Positions 26,419 through 35,788 of a stretch of 64,000 nucleotides of DNA are shown here, piece by piece. Source of the stretch: Chitinophaga sp. S165 (GTDB lineage Bacteria > Bacteroidota > Bacteroidia > Chitinophagales > Chitinophagaceae); contig NZ_QGTG01000001.1 in assembly GCF_003182155.1 (NCBI RefSeq), forward strand, positions 1,732,991 through 1,796,990, in the 5' to 3' direction. Below the pieces are notes generated by a model, which did not search any database, was not told the DNA's origin, and saw only the letters and a list, made by a program, of their open reading frames with translations. Each line of letters opens with the position of its first letter. Position 1 is the first letter of the stretch. The position numbers and the translations under genes are program-made.

Positions 26419-27267
26419 TCAGAACTTCTTGATGATCGCAATGATATCCTCCTCTCCCAACGTTCCTTCAGCCTCATGGAAAGTATCAGCAGCAACTGTC
26501 GCCAGCGGCGAAGACAGGCCTTCTGCTTTTGCAAGACGCAGATCTTTCGCAATATGCTTCAATGCGAAGGCGGCTTTATAGTTATCGTTCATGATGGCAT
26601 CACCTTTTATTTTACCGAACACATTTCCCAGGGCGCTATTGTTGATGACAGCCATCAGGTCTTCTGTACGAATATGTTGCTGATTGGCAAACGTAACTGT
26701 TTCTGCCAGCCCCTGTGCAAAGATGGCCAATAGGGTATTTACAGCAAGTTTGGTATTATTACCGGCACCGGTGTCGCCTGTCAATAGCACTAATTTGCCC
26801 ATTTTCTCCAATATAGGTTTTACCTGCTGGAACGCGGTATTATCACCTCCGACCATGATGACCAGCAATGCATCTTCCGCCTGTTTTACGCTACCGGATA
26901 CAGGTGCATCCAGGTAAGTATTTCCCTGTGCAGCACACAAGGCAGCCATGTCTTTACTCACTGCAGGAGAGACTGTACTCATATTAATGATGATCTTCCC
27001 GGATGTTTGCACAGATAATAATCCGTTGTTGCCAGTAAATACATCCCTGGTAGCATTGTCGTCAGATACCATCAGAAAAACGATATCAGATTGCAGTATC
27101 ACTGCTGCGGGCGTAACTGCTGAAGAAGCGCCCATTGCCTGTATGGCTGCTTCCCTGTCTTTATTGCGGTTATACGCTGTTACACCATAACCGGCCTTTA
27201 TCAACTGCTGAGACATTGGACCGCCCATTTTACCTAGTCCGATCCATCCTATTTTTGCTGTAGTCAT
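26419..27267 (-). CDS. NAD(P)-dependent oxidoreductase, 3-hydroxyisobutyrate dehydrogenase family
   Basis: The frame is open to 27342 but ATG 27267 begins the real protein MTTAKIGWIGLGKMGGPMSQ (282 residues), a Rossmann start with GxGxxG. The family core is present: the beta-hydroxyacid dehydrogenase signature GLGKMGGPMSQQL, the substrate motif DAPVSGSVKQAE (about residues 120-131) and the catalytic Lys in NTKLAVNTLL (about 170). The enzyme reduces or oxidises a 3-hydroxy acid or semialdehyde such as 3-hydroxyisobutyrate, tartronate semialdehyde or succinic semialdehyde; the sequence alone does not choose. It is cytosolic and monocistronic. A -7 box (TAATTTTG) lies at 27340-27347. Confidence 0.93.
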   Translation of the reverse strand: MTTAKIGWIGLGKMGGPMSQQLIKAGYGVTAYNRNKDREAAIQAMGASSAVTPAAVILQSDIVFLMVSDDNATRDVFTGNNGLLSVQTSGKIIINMSTVSPAVSKDMAALCAAQGNTYLDAPVSGSVKQAEDALLVIMVGGDNTAFQQVKPILEKMGKLVLLTGDTGAGNNTKLAVNTLLAIFAQGLAETVTFANQQHIRTEDLMAVINNSALGNVFGKIKGDAIMNDNYKAAFALKHIAKDLRLAKAEGLSSPLATVAADTFHEAEGTLGEEDIIAIIKKF

Positions 27268-27589
27268 GTTATGTGGTTTATGTTGATTGTTATAAAGTTC
27301 CGGAAAAAATGGAGGTACAGATGAACAAATGGCAAAGATCAAAATTACGCGATACCATTGTGATAGTGGCCAACATTGTGATAAAAGGAGTATGCCGGTG
27401 CCGGTTTAAGCGCATCCGGTTTGTGAACAAAAGATTCCTGATCGGACTACCGGTTATGCGCTGCAATCCTTACATTTGTATGAAGCGAAAATCCAGAAAA
27501 CACTATGAAGAGAGCCACCCTCAAGCCTATGTAGTGTGATCCTGTACTGATGTTGTTTGCCACGTTCACGTTACCTTAAATATTCCCAT
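27268..27589. promoter_or_regulatory. Divergent promoter region with a -7 box for the dehydrogenase
   Basis: This 322-base gap between divergent genes contains TAATTTTG on the minus strand (plus 27340-27347), matching TAnnTTTG about 73 bases before the dehydrogenase start. The small open frame on the plus strand (27273-27539) has basic, unprotein-like composition and is not called. No other element is evident. Confidence 0.45.
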
Positions 27590-30500
27590 ATGAAGAACCC
27601 GGTTTACCCAACAATCAAGTTGAAAAAGAGCCCATGGATAACTGCCGCGCTCTGTCTTTCACTGTTACCTTTTGCGACCTATGCCCAGCGACAACTAGTC
27701 TGGGAGGAAAACTTTACCACCACCACCCTCAACCCACAGACATGGACCTATGAAACAGGCGATGGCTGTAACAAAGGCAATTGCGGATGGGGTAATGCCG
27801 AGTTGGAGTACTATACCAACCGCACGGAAAATGTGAGAATTGAAAATGGAACCCTCATCATTGAAGCCCGCCGGGAAACGATGGGCGGCAAGCCATTTAG
27901 CTCCGGACGTATCAAGACCGCAGGGCGGATGTCATTCAAGTACGGTTCCCTGGAGGCCAGGATTAAAGTACCCAACGTGACGAATGGCCTGTGGCCTGCG
28001 TTCTGGTTGCTGGGTGCAACCGGCGGTACCTGGCCCCGCAACGGAGAGGTTGATATCCTCGAAATGGGCTTTGCCGGCGCGCTTGCCGAAGGCAGGGCCA
28101 ACAGAACTGTCAGTGCCGCCACACACTGGTGGACAGAAAACCCCGGAGGTTATACCGGGCATGCTACCTACGCAAAAGATACTATCCTGCAGAACACACA
28201 GTTAAACGATGGTTATCATCTGTATAAACTGGAATGGGACCCGCAGTTCCTGACCATTTACCTGGACAACAGCCCATATTACAGGATCGGTATCAATGGC
28301 GGAAATGGGTTTGAAGCTTTTCATCATCCCTTTTACGTTATCCTGAACCTGGCGGTGGGAGGCAACTATCCGGGCATTCATTCCGCAGCGGGAGTGACTG
28401 CTCCCCTACCCGGCCGTATGGAAGTTGATTACATTAAACTGTACCAGGACATCACACAAGGAGAAGAGCTCGTACTTGGTTCCAACAATGCGCCTGAAGG
28501 CAACTACGGTATCTTTACCGACAATACTACGGTCAACGACAAGGTTGTTTTCGGACAGGGTGCTAATCTCTTTCTCTGGAACAATATCACAAACATCACG
28601 ACGCCAACACCCGCGCCATTTGAAGGTAGCAATGTATGGGCATTCCGCGCCAATGCAGGCAGCTGGTTCGGGCTCGGTGTAGCCAATGATAGCAAGAATA
28701 TGAGCAACTACGCAGGCGGTAGTCTGAAGTTCCATATGAAAACCACCTCCACTGCTACTTTCAAAGTAGGTATTGTGGCGGATGGTGTGGAAGGCTGGGT
28801 GAACTTCAACGGTAGTAACGAGCATGGACTGGTAAGGGACGGTCAATGGCACCAGGTGACCATTCCTGTCAGCGAGTTCGGTACGCTGGATCTCAACCAG
28901 GTGGGACAGCTGTTCATGTTCTCCGGCGACGCTCCGGCAGCTACAGCAGATTTCTACTTTGATAATGTCTATTATACCGGCGGTGTATCGGACAATCCGG
29001 CACCAAGTGTAGCCATTACGAACATCGCCAATGAAGCAGTATATACAACTCCTGCATCCATTTCTATTCAGACAAATGCAAGTGATCCTAATGGCACTAT
29101 CAGCAAAGTGGATTTCTTCAATGGTGCGAACTACCTGGGAACAGTGACATCTGCTCCGTTCAACTATACCTGGCAAACATCTACCCAGGCTATTGCTAAA
29201 CTGATTGCAAAAGCAACAGATAACCAGAACAAGACCACCACTTCGAAACCTGTAACAGTATTGGTAGCGGCACCGGGCAATACAGCCCCCCAGGTGAGCA
29301 TCACCTCTCCTACAGCCAGCACGCCATACAGGAAACCGGCTAAAGTGGTGATCAATACCAACATCACTGACAATGGTCTGATCTACAAGGTTGAATTCTT
29401 TAACGGTAGCACATTACTGGGTACACTCAGTCAGCCGCCTTATAACTTTACCTGGGAGAATGTACAACCCGGAACTTATACCATTACGGCCAAAGCAACG
29501 GATAATGGAAAACTGAGTACCACGTCTGCTCCTGTGACGATCACTGTGCAGGATAATAAGATCCTTTCCAACAGGTATGGCATCTATAGTGAGAATGCAT
29601 CCATTACAGATAAGCTGACCTATGGGCTGGACGCTAACCTGTATGTATGGAATAACCTGGCGACCATCAGCGGAGCAGCACCATATGAAGGATCGCAGGT
29701 AATGGGCTTTACCGCTGCTGCCAATAACTGGTTCGGTCTGGGCGTAGCAAATGACGTGCGCGACCTGAGTAATTTCAGTAATGGTTTCCTGAAGTTCCAC
29801 TTTAAAACCAGCTATCAGGGTTCTTTCCGTTTCAGCGTAATTTCCCAGAACGGAGATCAGGCCATTCAGTTTGCGGCAGGAGAACAAAAGTTAGGATTGA
29901 TCAGGGACGGACAATGGCACGAAGTGACCATTCCTGTCAACACGCTGACCAATGTTGACCTGACCACCATAACACAAGCCTTCACATTCTCCGGAGATGC
30001 ACCGGCAGCTGCCGCGAGTTTCTACATTGATAATGTGTATTATATAAAGACAGATACAGCGGTAACACAAACTAACCTAGCGCTTAATAAACCTGCTGTT
30101 GTCTCTTCCTATGAGAACATCGTCTTTACCAGCCAGAATGCGGTAGATGGCAATATCAATACCCGCTGGTCAAGTGCCTTTAGCGATCCACAGTGGATAC
30201 GTGTGGACCTCGGAGCAGACTATAACGTCAACCGGGTGAAGCTCACTTGGGAAACTGCGGCAGGGAAAGACTATATCGTGCAGATTTCCAACGATACCAT
30301 TAACTGGTCGCCGTTGAGGACCGTTACGAATAACAATGTCCTGGTGAACGATTATACCGGGCTTACAGGACATGGACGTTACCTCCGCATATACGGAACA
30401 GCGAGGACCACTCCATATGGCTATTCTATTTTTGAACTGGAAGCATATGGTACTTTACGTACCGGCGGCTCTTTGTTAAGCAGTTCAAATCCGGTAAGAT

Positions 30501-30757
30501 CAGCAGGAACATGGAAGGCAAGTCTGTATCCCAATCCGGTTGTAAACGACAGGATACAATTGTTAAGTAACGAAGGACTGAAACAGGTAAGAGTTGTAGA
30601 CATGAACGGACGTACATGGTCTACACAATTATCACAGGAAGGTAAAATCTCCGGTACTTACGGTATTACGGTAAGTCACTTACCGGCAGGTGTTTACTTC
30701 ATTCAGCTGACGAACAAGGAGCAGAAAACACTCCTGTTGAAATTCATTAAGCAATAA
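27590..30757 (+). CDS. Secreted multimodular GH16 glucanase with glycan-binding, Ig-like, F5/8C and T9SS domains
   Basis: The protein (1055 residues) starts at ATG 27590, not at the longer open frame. A signal peptide (up to LLPFATYAQR) is followed by a GH16 domain (about residues 33-290) with active-site motif GEVDILEMG near 152 and LWPAFWLLG, as in laminarinases. Then come a roughly 165-residue beta-sandwich (about 298-463), two Ig-like Big_9 domains (about 470-560 and 566-655) and a second copy of the same beta-sandwich (about 656-820, NRYGIYSENASITDKLTYGL). An F5/8 type C domain (about 828-960, NLALNKPAVVSSYEN) and a type IX sorting domain (SLYPNPVVND to the end) complete it. It should be secreted through T9SS and act on a beta-glucan polymer. 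This is a distinct second GH16 besides the lipoprotein at 12240. Confidence 0.93.
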   Translation: MKNPVYPTIKLKKSPWITAALCLSLLPFATYAQRQLVWEENFTTTTLNPQTWTYETGDGCNKGNCGWGNAELEYYTNRTENVRIENGTLIIEARRETMGGKPFSSGRIKTAGRMSFKYGSLEARIKVPNVTNGLWPAFWLLGATGGTWPRNGEVDILEMGFAGALAEGRANRTVSAATHWWTENPGGYTGHATYAKDTILQNTQLNDGYHLYKLEWDPQFLTIYLDNSPYYRIGINGGNGFEAFHHPFYVILNLAVGGNYPGIHSAAGVTAPLPGRMEVDYIKLYQDITQGEELVLGSNNAPEGNYGIFTDNTTVNDKVVFGQGANLFLWNNITNITTPTPAPFEGSNVWAFRANAGSWFGLGVANDSKNMSNYAGGSLKFHMKTTSTATFKVGIVADGVEGWVNFNGSNEHGLVRDGQWHQVTIPVSEFGTLDLNQVGQLFMFSGDAPAATADFYFDNVYYTGGVSDNPAPSVAITNIANEAVYTTPASISIQTNASDPNGTISKVDFFNGANYLGTVTSAPFNYTWQTSTQAIAKLIAKATDNQNKTTTSKPVTVLVAAPGNTAPQVSITSPTASTPYRKPAKVVINTNITDNGLIYKVEFFNGSTLLGTLSQPPYNFTWENVQPGTYTITAKATDNGKLSTTSAPVTITVQDNKILSNRYGIYSENASITDKLTYGLDANLYVWNNLATISGAAPYEGSQVMGFTAAANNWFGLGVANDVRDLSNFSNGFLKFHFKTSYQGSFRFSVISQNGDQAIQFAAGEQKLGLIRDGQWHEVTIPVNTLTNVDLTTITQAFTFSGDAPAAAASFYIDNVYYIKTDTAVTQTNLALNKPAVVSSYENIVFTSQNAVDGNINTRWSSAFSDPQWIRVDLGADYNVNRVKLTWETAAGKDYIVQISNDTINWSPLRTVTNNNVLVNDYTGLTGHGRYLRIYGTARTTPYGYSIFELEAYGTLRTGGSLLSSSNPVRSAGTWKASLYPNPVVNDRIQLLSNEGLKQVRVVDMNGRTWSTQLSQEGKISGTYGITVSHLPAGVYFIQLTNKEQKTLLLKFIKQ

Positions 30758-31063
30758 TCTACAATCACTTAAATGGACGATGCGTTTGCCTATCACCGTT
30801 AGGTAAACGCATTGTTCATTTTCGGGATGCGCAATAAAATCTTCTACTTGTATTAGTATAACATCAAAAGTTCATTAATAGATAATAGTAGTATCAAACT
30901 AATGTTGTAAATTTCGCCGTCAAAAAAATTAAAAACCTTATCCTGTATTTTATTCACTCAGTCCCTTAAAACCTTTTTCTTAATATCCTTTATTGGTCTA
31001 AATCGATTTCTCACAAGAAAACACAAATACAATCTAGTATTCAACAAAAAACCATTACTCACA
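30758..31063 (+). terminator. Terminator and AT-rich leader between two secreted-protein genes
   Basis: ATGCGTTTGCCT (30780-30791) pairs with AGGTAAACGCAT (30801-30812), one G-T, followed by TGTTCATTTTC; this terminates the GH16 gene. The rest of the 306-base gap is very AT-rich and should hold the promoter of the dehydrogenase-like gene. TAAATTTC near 30910 is only a near match to TAnnTTTG. Confidence 0.65.
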
Positions 31064-34000
31064 ATGAAGAAAAACCTGCTGCTTAAATTTCACAAGCACA
31101 TGTTGACTGCGTGCTGTGGAGTAGCCATGTTCCTGGCTAGTACGAGCATTGCGTACAGCCAGTTGCCAACTGGTTTCACTCAGAAAAAGTTAACCAACGG
31201 TGGTATCGCCGAAGCGACTGCCCTTGCCCATGCGCCGGATGGCAGAATTTTTATCGCAGAACGCGGAGGTAACGTTAAGGTATTCCAGAATGGAGCTGTC
31301 ACTACTGTGCACACTGCACAAACTGTGACCGATGCTGAACAGGGATTACTGGGTATTACCCTCCATCCGAATTTTGCAACAAATGGTAAGATCTACATCT
31401 TCTACACCAACACGCAGATGACGTACCATTACATTGATGCGCTGACCATCACTGCTAACAACCAGGTAACTTCGGTTAACCGCGTTATGCAGCTCGATTC
31501 GATCATCAACGGAGCTCATAATGGGGGTGCACTACTCTTTCGTCAGGGCTATCTGTATGTAGCTGTAGGAGAAAGTAATTCTGCTTCCTGGTCACCCCGC
31601 CTGGATACTTACCGCGGTAAGATCCTGCGTTTAACAGAAGATGGTCAACCAGCACCTGGCAACCCATACTACGATACTCCTGGCGCAAACCGTCAGCAGA
31701 GGAGTATCTGGGCGCGTGGCTTGAGAAACCCATGGAAAATGGCACTTGACCCGGTATCCCAGAAGATCTTTGTAGTAGACGTAGGCGGCGATTACGAAGA
31801 GATCAACGATGTAACAAACCCTGATGCCAGCAAAGGTTACAACTATGGCTGGAGCCAGGATGGTAAATCAGGATCCAGTCAGCCTGCAGGTACCATCACC
31901 GGTGTTTACTACTATGACCATAGTAATGACAAGGGAGGCTGTGCCATTACATCTGGTGTATTTTTTAACCCGCCTGCCACCAACTATCCGGCAGAATATC
32001 GTAACAAATTCTTCTTCACCGACTGGTGCAGGGATTGGTACAGATTTGTGGACGTGAACAATTTGACACCTCAGTCTCAGTATACTGAGTTTGCAGCAAA
32101 AGGTTTCGGACGTATATTAGGTACAAGTGTTGGCAATGACGGCAACATTTATTATATAGAATATGCTAACAATGGTAACTTATGGAGAATTGAATACAAT
32201 AATAATCAGGCACCTATTGTCGTAAACCAACCTACTCCGCTGACAGTAACTGCAGGTGATCCTGCACAGTTTTCTGTTACAGCTTCAGGTGGTGTACCTA
32301 TGTCATTCCAATGGCAGAAGAATGGCGTAAATATTCAGGGTGCTACAGCTGCTACTTATTCTATCGCACAAACAACACGTGCAGATTCTGGTCTGTACCG
32401 TTGTGTAGTGATCAATCATATTGACACTGCAATCAGTAATCCGGCAAAACTGACGGTTCTTCCTTTCAATGCAAGACCAGTTCCACACATCCTTACACCG
32501 GCAAACACGCTGAAATGGAGTGTAGGAACAGTAGTAAGCTACTCTGGTAGCGCGACTGATACTGAAGACGGCACACTGCCAGCTTCTGCATATAAATGGG
32601 AGGCGCGTTTCTTCCACAAAGACACAGAGACCAGCGAACACTGGCACCCTGGTCCCACCCTGCCAGCAGGTGCTAAATCAGGTACCTTCACTGCAGACAA
32701 CCTCGGTGAATCTTCACCAAATATCTGGTTCAGACTGATGCTGACCGTTACAGATTCCAATGGCCGTACCGGTATTGATTCTGTTGACATCTATCCTAAC
32801 AAGGTACAGGTTACTGCAGCGACTAACATTCCTGGTATCCAACTGGTATTAGGTAAAGAAGCTGCTACACCATTTACAAAACCAATGGTAGTAAATTCTC
32901 AGACCACACTGCAGGCTATCACTCCTCAGATCCTGGGCGACACTACCTACGAATTCGTATCCTGGAGACATGGTGGCGATACTTTACAGGCTATCCGTGT
33001 TCCTTCAGTTGACACTACCTTCTTCGCTACTTACAGATCAATTGGTTCACGTCAGAATCCGTTCCCGCTCGGTAGCGCTCCATCTACCATCCCTGGTAAG
33101 ATCGAGATCGAAAACTTCGATACAGGCGGTGAGGGTATCGCTTACCACGACAACAGCACAGCTAACCAGGGCAACCAATATCGTACTAACGAGGGTGTAG
33201 ACCTGGAGAACTGTAACGAAGGCGGCTTTAACATCGGTTATGTAAATGGTGGCGAATGGCTCGAGTATTCTGTCAATGTCACTGTTACTGGCAAATACAC
33301 CTTCTCTGCACGTGTTGCAAACCCTGGTAATGCTAAGTCCCTGAACCTCCTAATGGATGGTCAGGATATCATTGGCAGTGCTGTTACCGTTCCAACTACA
33401 GGTGGATTCCAGGCATGGCAGACAGTTAATGCGACTACAACTACATTGACTGCCGGTACGCACGTGATCCGCATTCAGCTGAATGATAATGACTTCAACG
33501 TAAACTACTTCTCCTTCGCGCTGGCGATCGGTAATGCTCCTACAGTGAACATCACTGCTCCTGCCAATGGTGAAGCGTTCTTAAGCAATGCTGATATCCT
33601 GCTCAAAGCTGATGCAGCTGATTCAGATGGTACTGTTAAGAAAGTTGAATTCTTCCAGGGTGCTACCAAGATCGGTGAAGACACTACAAGTCCATATCAA
33701 TTCCTGTGGACAGGCGTTCCTGTTGGTGCTTACAGTCTGACTGCAAAAGCTACCGACAACACACAAATGACCACTACTTCCGCTCCTGTTGCTATCAATG
33801 TAACTAAAGCCGTTACTGAGAAGAGCGTACCAGGCCGTATCGAGGCTGAAGAATTCGATGCTATGAACGGTATCGGTACTGAAGGTTGCGCTGACATCGG
33901 CGGTGGTGAGAACATCGGCTGGGTTGGTACCGGCGACTGGATGGATTACAATGTGAATGTTACTGCTGCCGGCACATATAATGTTGCCTTCCGTGTTGCC

Positions 34001-34459
34001 AGCGCTCCTGGTGGCGGTCAGCTGCAACTGATGTCTGGTACTAACGTACTGACTACCGTTGACGTAGCAGCTACCGGTGGATGGCAGTCATGGGTTACTG
34101 TAAACACTACAGCTACCCTGGCAGCAGGCAGACAAACCCTCCGCGTTTACGCTTCAAAAGCTGACTTTAACCTGAACTGGTTCGAATTCAGCGCTCCTAC
34201 TCAATTCGGTGGTAAACTGGCTGTAGTTAATCCAGAACCAGTAGTGAAAGTTTATCCTAACCCGGTAACTGAACTGCTGACCGTAGGTAATGTGAAAAAC
34301 GACGGTGTGTTCACTGTAACTAACGTTGCGACTTCTCAGACCACTACTATCAAAGCTGTTAATGGTATCCTGAATGTAGCTAACCTGACTCCAGGCGTTT
34401 ATATTCTGAAATTTACCAACGCAGGTAAACCAGTAGTGAAGAAGTTTGTGAAGATGTAA
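31064..34459 (+). CDS. Secreted sorbosone/glucose dehydrogenase-like protein with two CBM6 and T9SS domain
   Basis: A 1131-residue secreted protein. A signal peptide (to about ASTSIAYSQ) is followed by a GSDH-type six-bladed propeller (about residues 33-385), with EATALAHAPDGRIFIAERGG, LLGITLHPNF, NGAHNGGALLF and RGLRNPWKMALDP. Members oxidise sugars or polyols with PQQ, though PQQ need not be bound here. An Ig-like domain (about 388-470) and a PKD-like region follow, then CBM6 module 1 (about 680-815, KIEIENFDTGGEGIAYHDN), a Big_9 domain (about 823-915), CBM6 module 2 (about 922-1045) and a T9SS sorting domain (VYPNPVTELLTVGN). It likely binds glycans outside the cell and oxidises sugars. 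Codon use is strongly biased to GGT, GCT, ACT and GTT, unlike neighbours, pointing to high expression. Confidence 0.9.
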   Translation: MKKNLLLKFHKHMLTACCGVAMFLASTSIAYSQLPTGFTQKKLTNGGIAEATALAHAPDGRIFIAERGGNVKVFQNGAVTTVHTAQTVTDAEQGLLGITLHPNFATNGKIYIFYTNTQMTYHYIDALTITANNQVTSVNRVMQLDSIINGAHNGGALLFRQGYLYVAVGESNSASWSPRLDTYRGKILRLTEDGQPAPGNPYYDTPGANRQQRSIWARGLRNPWKMALDPVSQKIFVVDVGGDYEEINDVTNPDASKGYNYGWSQDGKSGSSQPAGTITGVYYYDHSNDKGGCAITSGVFFNPPATNYPAEYRNKFFFTDWCRDWYRFVDVNNLTPQSQYTEFAAKGFGRILGTSVGNDGNIYYIEYANNGNLWRIEYNNNQAPIVVNQPTPLTVTAGDPAQFSVTASGGVPMSFQWQKNGVNIQGATAATYSIAQTTRADSGLYRCVVINHIDTAISNPAKLTVLPFNARPVPHILTPANTLKWSVGTVVSYSGSATDTEDGTLPASAYKWEARFFHKDTETSEHWHPGPTLPAGAKSGTFTADNLGESSPNIWFRLMLTVTDSNGRTGIDSVDIYPNKVQVTAATNIPGIQLVLGKEAATPFTKPMVVNSQTTLQAITPQILGDTTYEFVSWRHGGDTLQAIRVPSVDTTFFATYRSIGSRQNPFPLGSAPSTIPGKIEIENFDTGGEGIAYHDNSTANQGNQYRTNEGVDLENCNEGGFNIGYVNGGEWLEYSVNVTVTGKYTFSARVANPGNAKSLNLLMDGQDIIGSAVTVPTTGGFQAWQTVNATTTTLTAGTHVIRIQLNDNDFNVNYFSFALAIGNAPTVNITAPANGEAFLSNADILLKADAADSDGTVKKVEFFQGATKIGEDTTSPYQFLWTGVPVGAYSLTAKATDNTQMTTTSAPVAINVTKAVTEKSVPGRIEAEEFDAMNGIGTEGCADIGGGENIGWVGTGDWMDYNVNVTAAGTYNVAFRVASAPGGGQLQLMSGTNVLTTVDVAATGGWQSWVTVNTTATLAAGRQTLRVYASKADFNLNWFEFSAPTQFGGKLAVVNPEPVVKVYPNPVTELLTVGNVKNDGVFTVTNVATSQTTTIKAVNGILNVANLTPGVYILKFTNAGKPVVKKFVKM

Positions 34460-34481
34460 TTTTTATAAGGATCTCTATTGA

Positions 34482-34517
34482 AAGCCGTCTCATTTTTTAT
34501 GAGGCGGCTTTTTTTAT
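34482..34517 (+). terminator. Terminator of the GSDH-like gene
   Basis: AAGCCGTCTCAT (34482-34493) pairs with ATGAGGCGGCTT (34499-34510) with one G-T wobble, followed by TTTTTTT. It lies 23 bases after the stop. Confidence 0.85.
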
Positions 34518-34561
34518 TTGGAGGTTATAAATAATTGATGTAATCTTGCAGCCCGTTAGAT

Positions 34562-34634
34562 GATTCCGTAGCTCAGTTGGTAGAGCAATACACTTTTAAT
34601 GTATGGGTCCTGGGTTCGAGTCCCAGCGGGATCA
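34562..34634 (+). tRNA. tRNA-Lys (anticodon UUU)
   Basis: All arms can be folded: acceptor GATTCCG with CGGGATC (one G-U), D-arm GCTC-AGTTGGTA-GAGC, anticodon stem ATACA/TGTAT with loop CTTTTAA, hence anticodon TTT (Lys), variable GGGTC, T-arm CTGGG-TTCGAGT-CCCAG, and discriminator A. No CCA is encoded. The 3' end is repeated, degenerately, at 37955 and 39060, marking it as an integration target. Confidence 0.95.
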
Positions 34635-34648
34635 CAGAAAAATTAAGC

Positions 34649-34678
34649 GCTTCAAGTTCAAGGACTTGAAGCTTTTTT
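34649..34678 (+). terminator. tRNA-Lys terminator
   Basis: GCTTCAAGT and ACTTGAAGC form a 9-base stem around TCAAGG, followed by six T. It lies 14 bases after the tRNA. Comparable hairpins follow both downstream tRNA-like copies. Confidence 0.85.
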
Positions 34679-34815
34679 GTTTTAGGATTATCATTGTAAC
34701 TATTGCATTATCAATTAATAAGGCGTTCGAGGGATCAAGTTAAAAACGGATCAAGTTGAATTCTTGGGGGAAGGTTAAAAGTTGTTGTCTACCGGCACCC
34801 TTACTTATAACTAAC

Positions 34816-35442
34816 TTATAACAAAACGCTTTTGAGCTTAATAATGATTCGGATTGATTTCTTTCCTTTGAATAAAGCTCCATTATTTAATTTCCACTTA
34901 CCACCTTTTAGCACATCAAATGCATTAAGACTATCCAGTAATTTAGCTTCATTCTGTATCTGTGCAGCAATTGTAAAAGAGAACTCAATATTGGCAATAT
35001 CATCATTTACTGGGAATCCATGTTCATTCACTTTAAACTTGGTTAAATCTACTTCGTATGTTTCAATGTCTATTTCACGGATAATCAAATCATCACCGAT
35101 AAAGACTTTAGTTGCATTTAATATAGAAATATCTTCTTGGGCAATACAGAAAGCACTTGCATTCATTAAGCACCACTCTATATATTCCGGGTCACATTTG
35201 TATACAGCTGCTACCGTATTGCCTCTATGTTTACCAAATGGTAGGATTGAAGTTAGTCTATATCTATAGCTACCATTGAATGCTTCTACCCTAAAGTCCT
35301 CTACTAACATTCGATGAAATCCTTTCTTTCTTTCTTCCAAAATAAACCTACTCAGCTCATGATTTGAAATTGACCATTGAATACTTTTTTCGCCACGTGC
35401 TTTTAGCTCAAGATACTCTTCAATTGTATTTACAAATGCCAT
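34816..35442 (-). CDS. Hypothetical protein with ExoX C-terminal-like domain
   Basis: A 208-residue protein from the AT-rich islet behind tRNA-Lys. The only recognisable part is LPFGKHRGNTVAAVYKCDPE followed by YIEWCL (about residues 67-92), the short (F/G)GK+KG.T...V...DP.Y+.W pattern of the ExoX-like C-terminal domain found in nucleic-acid-linked proteins. Flanking regions (residues 1-65 with ISNHELSRFILEERKKGFHR, and 110-208) match nothing I know. No exonuclease DEDD residues are visible, so this is not an ExoX enzyme. The domain is thought to bind nucleic acid or proteins, and the context (mobile islet with a DUF1016 nuclease) makes a defence or cargo role possible but unproven. Confidence 0.7.
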   Translation of the reverse strand: MAFVNTIEEYLELKARGEKSIQWSISNHELSRFILEERKKGFHRMLVEDFRVEAFNGSYRYRLTSILPFGKHRGNTVAAVYKCDPEYIEWCLMNASAFCIAQEDISILNATKVFIGDDLIIREIDIETYEVDLTKFKVNEHGFPVNDDIANIEFSFTIAAQIQNEAKLLDSLNAFDVLKGGKWKLNNGALFKGKKSIRIIIKLKSVLL

Positions 35443-35788
35443 ATCGGGATAATTTTATGTTGTATAAAGCATTATTGAACTAGCGTTGGTTATATTTAGT
35501 CTTTATCCAATCGGTCATTAAAGTCGGAATTGTTGAGTTATCTATTTCAAACTTTCTCGGAAATATGACTCTTTTCTATTGTAAAATAGGAAAATCAAAG
35601 CGAAAATTTCTTATTTATTAATACTCTCGACGATACTTCAAAAAAAAATAATCTACATTTATTAGTGAAAAGAAGAACACCATAGTATGAATAAGCGAGC
35701 CTCATATTGGAAATTTGTTTATGTGCGTACTTAACAACTGTGAAAAAATCAAACACGCACGGTTATCCAGCGGAAATCAGATCTTTTA
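35443..35788. other. Gene-poor AT-rich gap inside the islet
   Basis: A 346-base stretch before the SUKH pseudogene's 3' end. No open frame of plausible composition, tRNA, hairpin with T-run or palindrome was found on either strand. Confidence 0.4.

Noticed and set aside
27273..27539. 88-codon frame between the dehydrogenase and GH16 genes
   Set aside because: It is unusually basic, lacks a plausible start context and overlaps the promoter box of the dehydrogenase.
28406..29176. 256-codon open frame antisense to the multimodular GH16 gene
   Set aside because: It runs opposite to a gene with clear domains; its translation has no family pattern and is Cys/Ile-rich, typical of a shadow frame.
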